Positions 59,478-64,000 of a DNA stretch of 64,000 nucleotides are shown here, piece by piece. This DNA comes from Phaeocystidibacter luteus (GTDB lineage: Bacteria; Bacteroidota; Bacteroidia; Flavobacteriales; Schleiferiaceae), in assembly GCF_008933115.1 (NCBI RefSeq), contig NZ_WBVO01000002.1, positions 186,001 through 250,000 of the forward strand. Reading direction: 5' to 3'. Every line of letters starts with the position of its first letter. The first letter of the stretch is position 1. The notes below the pieces were generated by a model that was not told the DNA's origin, did not search any database, and saw only the letters and a program-made list of their open reading frames with translations. The translations under genes and the position numbers were made by a program.

Positions 59478-60578
59478 TCAATCTTTCTTGTTGAAAGATT
59501 CATTTTGACGTTCAACGCTGTACTTATGGATGATTTGGAAGAGTTCTTGAATGAGTGCCGGACTCAAGTTTAGGTTCTTTCCTTGCAACCCGCGCTTGGC
59601 AAGTATCTCAAACCAACGGTCCATTTGAAAGATGGATATGTCGTTTTCCACTTTCACTTTCCCAATGGTGTCTACTACATCCATTCGCTTGAAGAGCAGC
59701 TCCACAATGTCTTCGTCAATTTCGTCAATCGAGTTTCTCAGAGCGTCGAGCTGACTATGCGCTTCTTCATTTCTAGGTTCTGCACTTCGGATGATCAACC
59801 GATCAATCATAGCTGAAAGCGAAGCAGGCGTAACCTGTTGCGCGGCATCGCTAAGCGCTTTATCTGGCGTAATGTGCGATTCTACCATGAGCCCATCCAG
59901 GTTGATATCCATGGCGGTCTGACTCACCTGTTCAACTAAATCTCGCGCACCCGCAATGTGGCTAGGGTCGCAAATGATGGGAATTTCTGGTGCTTTTGCG
60001 CGCAGGGCAAAACTCATTTCCCACTTGGGTTCATTTCTGAATGGAGCACTGTTTTCAGCAAAGAATCCGCGGTGTATAGCAGCAATTCTCTTCACGCCAG
60101 CTTTTTCCAACCTTTCAATAGCTCCCATCCATAATCCTAGGTCGGCGTGAATGGGATTCTTTACCAATACTGGGACGTCTACCCCCTTGAGGGACTCGGA
60201 TATTTCCTGGACATAAAAGGGGTTGACCGTGGTACGAGCGCCTAGCCATAGGACATCAATTCCGGCTTTCAAACAATGCTCTACGTGACGTGCATTTGCA
60301 ACTTCGGTCGCTACAGGAACATTCAGTTCGGACTGCACGCGTTGCAGCCATGGCAGGGCATTTGGTCCAATCCCTTCGAATGAATCGGGACGAGTTCTAG
60401 GTTTCCATACACCTGCGCGAATCACGGAGACTTTGCCGCTTTCGACAAGTTGACGGCTCGTTTCGAAGACCTGCTCTTCACTTTCAGCCGAACAAGGTCC
60501 GGCAATAGTGAAAGGGTGGCCTTTTACATTGAACCATTCGTGAAGGGCGCGTGTGCTTTTATCAGCTGCTGAAGTCAT
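59478..60578 (-). CDS. Bifunctional DAHP synthase / chorismate mutase
   Basis: A 366-residue fusion joining the first step of the shikimate pathway to the chorismate branch point for Phe and Tyr. The DAHP synthase barrel (about 1-265) has FTIAGPCSAESEEQVFE, IRAGVWKPRTRPDSFEG, LWLGARTTVNPF, VLVKNPIH and MVESHITPDKALSD. A type II chorismate mutase (about 275-366) has LDALRNSIDEIDEDIVELL, RMDVVDTIGKVK and QELFQIIHKYSVERQ. Physical linkage allows feedback control. Standard in Bacteroidota. Confidence 0.93.
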   Translation of the reverse strand: MTSAADKSTRALHEWFNVKGHPFTIAGPCSAESEEQVFETSRQLVESGKVSVIRAGVWKPRTRPDSFEGIGPNALPWLQRVQSELNVPVATEVANARHVEHCLKAGIDVLWLGARTTVNPFYVQEISESLKGVDVPVLVKNPIHADLGLWMGAIERLEKAGVKRIAAIHRGFFAENSAPFRNEPKWEMSFALRAKAPEIPIICDPSHIAGARDLVEQVSQTAMDINLDGLMVESHITPDKALSDAAQQVTPASLSAMIDRLIIRSAEPRNEEAHSQLDALRNSIDEIDEDIVELLFKRMDVVDTIGKVKVENDISIFQMDRWFEILAKRGLQGKNLNLSPALIQELFQIIHKYSVERQNESFNKKD

Positions 60579-60609
60579 TAGTATGTCAACAGTTGTTCAG
60601 GAGTATGGT

Positions 60610-61272
60610 TTAGGCTCCGCCTAAGATTACCACGAATTCTCCTTTTGGGGCATTGGTTTCGAAATGTGCTTTTACTTCTGAAACGGTTCCGCGAATCGTT
60701 TCCTCAAATTTCTTGCTGATTTCTCGACTAACCGATATCGGTCTGTCGGCGCCAAAATAGGTTTCGAAATCCCCTAGTGTCTTTATGAGTTTATGTGGAC
60801 TTTCATAGAACACCATAGTTCGCGTTTCGTCCGCCAATGATTTGAACTTGGTTTGTCGACCTTTCTTTGGAGGGAGGAATCCTTCAAAGGTGAAGCGATC
60901 ACAGGGCAATCCGCTATTTACGAGCGCCGGGACAAATGCCGTGGCGCCGGGAAGCGTTTGTACTTCGATGCCTCTTTTGGCAGCCTCTCTTACGAGTAAG
61001 AAGCCTGGATCGGAAATTCCCGGAGTTCCTGCATCGGTAACGAGCGCCATGTTTCTCCCAGCGGCGAGCTCGTCTACAATGGAGTCAACAACCTTGTGCT
61101 CGTTGTGCATGTGGTACGACCGCATAGGCGTGTCGATGCTGTAATGCTTCATCAGAAAGCCTGAAGTTCGGGTGTCTTCAGCCAGGATGAGTTCAACCTC
61201 TTTCAGGATGCGCACGCTTCGGAAGGTCATGTCTTCCAAGTTTCCTACCGGTGTGGGAACGATGTATAGCAT
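60610..61272 (-). CDS. rsmI: 16S rRNA (cytidine 2'-O)-methyltransferase RsmI
   Basis: Methylates the 2'-O of C1402 in 16S rRNA. The 220-residue protein has LYIVPTPVGNLEDMTFRSVR, ILAEDTRTSGFLMKHY, ALVTDAGTPGISDPG and the late FYESPHKLIKTL and GEFVVILGG. It lacks the C-terminal extension of some RsmI (usual 270-290 residues), as is common in Bacteroidota. The box GACCTTTG (one mismatch) ends four bases before the ATG. Confidence 0.95.
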   Translation of the reverse strand: MLYIVPTPVGNLEDMTFRSVRILKEVELILAEDTRTSGFLMKHYSIDTPMRSYHMHNEHKVVDSIVDELAAGRNMALVTDAGTPGISDPGFLLVREAAKRGIEVQTLPGATAFVPALVNSGLPCDRFTFEGFLPPKKGRQTKFKSLADETRTMVFYESPHKLIKTLGDFETYFGADRPISVSREISKKFEETIRGTVSEVKAHFETNAPKGEFVVILGGA

Positions 61273-61286
61273 GGCGCAAAGGTCGC

Positions 61287-62015
61287 CTACTTATTGAAAC
61301 GATTGGCAACTAAGTCCATCAATCGTTGCTCGGTTTCCTCTACTTCGCTCCAGTCGTAGTCAAGTTTCACCACATTTTGAACGAAGTCGATGGTTTCATC
61401 GTAGTCGTCCATGGTGTTGATTTGACTGATTACACGTTGGTAATCTTCTTGCGAACCCATGAATAATTGTTTCACGAAAGCAATGCGATCGTTCAGGCCG
61501 ATATTCAATTTTGTAAGTCTTGAGCTTCCATTTGAGGAACTCTTAGCTTCTAGGGCTTCGACGACTTCTTTTGGTGGTTCTACAGCCTTCGGTTTTTCAG
61601 GCTCTTGAGCATTTGGAGCATCTTCTTTTACTGGTTCGGAAGCAGGTTGCTCTTTAGCAACTGGCTCAGGCGCTGGCTTCGGCGCTGGTTTAGGTGGGCC
61701 TTCAGGATGGGGAAGCACTTTTACTTCATCTCCAAACTGTCGTGAGGGCTGCTCTTCCTTCACAGGTTGTATTGGAGCTTCCGCCTTTGGAGCTGGGATA
61801 TTTGTATCTTCCGAATCGGCTGAGGCTGCCGCCCTTTCCATCACTCTTTTTTGGAGAGTGTTGAGTGCGTTTTTGCGCTCTTCGAGGTAATTGGCAAGTA
61901 GCGCTTCTTCGTACAGTTCCTCCAACTTCTTGAGGATTTGAGGGTTAATCGATCCGTCGAGGTCTAATATTTCCCGACAAAGTTGGTTTAAGGTCTCCTT
62001 GTTGAACTGCGACAT
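61287..62015 (-). CDS. Conserved protein with proline-rich linker
   Basis: A 242-residue soluble protein. A helical N-terminal domain (1-65, NQLCREILDLDGSINPQILK) is joined by a flexible Pro/Ala/Glu-rich linker (about 70-160, with repeated PKPAPKPAPEPVAKE) to a helical C-terminal domain (about 165-242, LTKLNIGLNDRIAFVKQLF, YDETIDFVQNVVKLDYDW). Proteins of this form lie beside rsmI and tdk in Flavobacteriales. Function unknown; the linker suggests that the ends bind different partners. Confidence 0.65.
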   Translation of the reverse strand: MSQFNKETLNQLCREILDLDGSINPQILKKLEELYEEALLANYLEERKNALNTLQKRVMERAAASADSEDTNIPAPKAEAPIQPVKEEQPSRQFGDEVKVLPHPEGPPKPAPKPAPEPVAKEQPASEPVKEDAPNAQEPEKPKAVEPPKEVVEALEAKSSSNGSSRLTKLNIGLNDRIAFVKQLFMGSQEDYQRVISQINTMDDYDETIDFVQNVVKLDYDWSEVEETEQRLMDLVANRFNK

Positions 62016-62043
62016 GTAGCGACTTTTTGCGAATGGCTTTTCT

Positions 62044-62051
62044 TAGCTTTG
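62044..62051 (+). promoter_or_regulatory. -7 box TAGCTTTG of tdk
   Basis: Exact TAnnTTTG, 33 bases before ATG 62085. Confidence 0.55.
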
Positions 62052-62084
62052 CTTTCGTTTGAAAACGCGGTTGGAAAGTACAAA

Positions 62085-62678
62085 ATGTTTCTCGAAAACA
62101 CAGTTAATCATAAGCACCACACTGGCTGGATAGAGGTCATCTGCGGCTCGATGTTTTCCGGTAAAACGGAGGAGTTGTTGCGGAGATTGAATAGAGCTCT
62201 AATTGGTAAGCAAAAGGTGCAAATATTTAAGCCTTCGGTAGATAAACGCTATCACGATTCGGCAGTTGTCTCCCATGATAAGAAGTCTGTAAACTCTACC
62301 GCGGTAGATAGCGCCGAACACATTCTCCTCCACGTAAGTGAAGATGTGGATGTGGTCGGAATAGATGAGGCACAATTCTTCGATGAGGCTATTGTAGACG
62401 TCTGTAACACATTGGCAAATAGAGGAATGCGCGTCGTTGTTGCCGGTCTAGACATGGATTTCAACGGCAAGCCATTTGGTTCGATGCCGCACCTCATGGC
62501 TATAGCTGAGTATGTGACGAAAGTGCACGCCATCTGTGTTCACACCGGTAACCTGGCCCATTATTCACACCGCAAGGTGTTGGGTGAATCCGTTGTGCTT
62601 CTTGGTGAACAAGACGAGTACGAACCGGTGAGTAGAGCTGCGTTTCTCAAGCTCCAACAAGAGAAAAAAGGCAAATGA
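62085..62678 (+). CDS. tdk: Thymidine kinase
   Basis: Phosphorylates thymidine in the salvage pathway. The start is ATG 62085 (MFLENTVNHKHH), after the -7 box. The 197-residue type II enzyme has the P-loop GSMFSGKTEELLRR, the DEAQFF motif VGIDEAQFFDEAIV and the lasso region VVVAGLDMDFNGKPFG. The late zinc finger is reduced (ICVHTGNLAHYSHR has one Cys). It overlaps murF by four bases (ATGA). Confidence 0.95.
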   Translation: MFLENTVNHKHHTGWIEVICGSMFSGKTEELLRRLNRALIGKQKVQIFKPSVDKRYHDSAVVSHDKKSVNSTAVDSAEHILLHVSEDVDVVGIDEAQFFDEAIVDVCNTLANRGMRVVVAGLDMDFNGKPFGSMPHLMAIAEYVTKVHAICVHTGNLAHYSHRKVLGESVVLLGEQDEYEPVSRAAFLKLQQEKKGK

Positions 62679-64000
62679 TCGGCGAAGGTTGGAAGATATC
62701 TGACATTGCCTCCGCCATGAACGGAGAAGTTCATGGAAATCCTGATTTGTTGGTAAGACAAGTACTCACGGATTCTCGCCGTTTGAGCTTTCCCAGCGAT
62801 ACCATTTTCGTGGCTCTGAAGTCTCTAAAGGATGACGGTCACCGTTATATTCCCGAGCTTTTTGCCAAGGGTGTCCGCGTTTTTGTGGTCGATCACATTC
62901 CACAGATTCATCGAGAGGAGGCCACGTTCATTTTAGTGAAGAGTACGTTCGAAGCTCTTCAAGATGCTGCAGCTGCTTGGCGTTCGAGATTCAACTATCC
63001 CGTGCTTGCTATCACGGGTAGCAACGGAAAAACCGTTGTTAAGGAGTGGATACATCAAATGCTGAATTCGGAGTTTCGAATTGTTCGAAGCCCAAGAAGT
63101 TACAATAGCCAAATCGGTGTTCCATTGAGCCTGTTCTACATGCGGGGTACACACCAACTTGGTGTGTTTGAAGCGGGTATTTCCCAGATGGGGGAGATGG
63201 AGAACATCGAAGCCATGGTCCATCCAGAGTGGGGCATTTTTACCAATATCGGGGATGCCCATCAGGAGCACTTTCCAGATTTGGAAACCAAGCTGAATGA
63301 AAAGCTGACCTTATTCGAGCGTTCGAAGCATCTTATATATTGTTCTGATTTCACGATGGTTGCCAATGCCATTCGAACTAAGTTTGGATCAGGCACGGTC
63401 AAACTGGTTTCGTGGGGACGAACACAGGAGGAATCCGACTGCTGGATTGAAAGCCAAAGCGAAGATGCGGAAGGCACCAAACTCAACCTTCGCTGGAAGA
63501 GCTCAAAGTTGGAGGTTCATTTGCCTTTCACCGACGGTGCATCTGTTGAGAATGCAATGCACGCACTCACATTTGCGCTTGCCTTTGGGGTTGGGCCAAA
63601 GATCCTGGTTGATGCTGTAAAGCGTCTTTCTCCAGTAGCGATGCGACTCGAATTGAAGAGCGCTCAACGCGGTTCGTCCCTCATAAATGATGCGTACAAT
63701 TCGGATCCTCAATCGATTCGCATTGCCCTCGATTTTTTGCGTCAACAGCAGCAACACAACCGCAGAATCGTCATCCTATCGGACCTGGAACAGAGCGGTA
63801 TGGACGAGAGCGTGCTTTATCCTCAATTGGCAAGAATGCTGAAGGAGCGCAATATATCCATGCTTATTGGCATCGGACCTGTTATTAGCGCTCATCAAGA
63901 TACATTTGAAATTCCCTCCTATTTCTACCCGAGTACGCAGAGCTTCATCTCCGAAATGCCCATTTACGATTTGAGCGATTCCGCCATTTTGTTAAAAGGA
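62675..64000 (+). CDS. murF: UDP-N-acetylmuramoyl-tripeptide--D-Ala-D-Ala ligase (3' end outside window)
   Basis: Adds D-Ala-D-Ala to UDP-MurNAc-tripeptide. ATG 62675 overlaps the tdk stop. The 442 visible residues show LVRQVLTDSRRLSFPSDTIF, the ATP-binding ITGSNGKTVVKEWI, RSPRSYNSQIGVPLSLF, GVFEAGISQMGEM, IFTNIGDAHQEHF and LINDAYNSDPQSI. In Bacteroidota this gene often carries a C-terminal alanine racemase domain; the window ends too early to tell. Confidence 0.93.
   Translation, partial: MIGEGWKISDIASAMNGEVHGNPDLLVRQVLTDSRRLSFPSDTIFVALKSLKDDGHRYIPELFAKGVRVFVVDHIPQIHREEATFILVKSTFEALQDAAAAWRSRFNYPVLAITGSNGKTVVKEWIHQMLNSEFRIVRSPRSYNSQIGVPLSLFYMRGTHQLGVFEAGISQMGEMENIEAMVHPEWGIFTNIGDAHQEHFPDLETKLNEKLTLFERSKHLIYCSDFTMVANAIRTKFGSGTVKLVSWGRTQEESDCWIESQSEDAEGTKLNLRWKSSKLEVHLPFTDGASVENAMHALTFALAFGVGPKILVDAVKRLSPVAMRLELKSAQRGSSLINDAYNSDPQSIRIALDFLRQQQQHNRRIVILSDLEQSGMDESVLYPQLARMLKERNISMLIGIGPVISAHQDTFEIPSYFYPSTQSFISEMPIYDLSDSAILLKG

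Overview
The window is a chromosomal segment of a Bacteroidota bacterium, most likely a marine member of the Flavobacteriales. The evidence is a type IX secretion C-terminal sorting domain (gene at 45472), the Bacteroidota -7 promoter box TAnnTTTG before many genes, almost no Shine-Dalgarno sequences, a DAHP synthase fused to type II chorismate mutase, single-chain glycyl-tRNA synthetase, a DUF4270 lipoprotein, and the gene order GT5-like/DUF4270/glmS divergent from panC-panD-flippase-like-radA. Nothing looks like a prophage, insertion sequence, CRISPR array or restriction system; this is mostly core genome with short accessory patches.

Layout. 1-2865: unknown membrane proteins with palindromic and octamer repeats between them. 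2816-3505: LolD-like ABC ATPase. 3506-5600: a structured, gene-free stretch (candidate ncRNA with terminator), then two unknown lipoproteins. 5597-16298: ABC-F ATPase, SCO1-like protein, TPR protein, nitrilase-family amidase, Ig-like lipoprotein, ComF, a coiled-coil membrane protein, an OmpA-type lipoprotein, a small secreted protein and a beta-barrel. 16376-24050: divergent GT5-like/DUF4270/glmS and panC/panD/flippase-like/radA units. 24052-26230: prs-rplY-pth. 26503: tRNA-Leu(CAA). 26742-30771: dCMP-deaminase-like, S41 protease, acidic lipoprotein, glyQS. 30871-31241: a dense repeat region between divergent glyQS and trmB. 31278-36223: trmB, alkyltransferase-like protein, MmcQ/YjbR, DUF502, repeats, dnaG, hydrolase. 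36232-43089: two unknown exported proteins, a small membrane cluster with a frameshift, AraC regulator, aldehyde dehydrogenase, AlkD-like, glycosyltransferase. 43090-48526: M1 aminopeptidase, 4-TM protein, secreted PNGase F-like protein, polyprenyl synthase. 48641-52825: SanA-like, TerB/J-domain protein, DUF1853 and a run of very small membrane proteins. 52920-56477: nrdB-nrdA. 56800-64000: DUF3109, recJ, DAHPS/CM, rsmI, a proline-rich protein, tdk and the start of murF.

Functionally the window holds replication and nucleotide genes (dnaG, nrdAB, tdk, dCMP deaminase-like, prs), repair (radA, recJ, AlkD-like, alkyltransferase-like), translation (glyQS, trmB, rsmI, pth, rplY, tRNA-Leu), envelope precursors (glmS, murF, polyprenyl synthase) and pantothenate synthesis. 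The most unusual features are in the DNA between genes: (1) two elements starting directly after a stop codon, with three different hairpins separated by AAAGGAT-like spacers; (2) arrays of degenerate 8-bp repeats (consensus about AGTCYAAN) that always point toward the next gene, even between divergent genes; (3) a 14-copy perfect CCTCAAG heptamer array upstream of dnaG; (4) a recurrent TAnnTTTG-N4-ATG arrangement that predicts leaderless mRNAs; (5) a chain of hairpins ending in a strong terminator at 3820-4089. I found no clear new multi-gene system.
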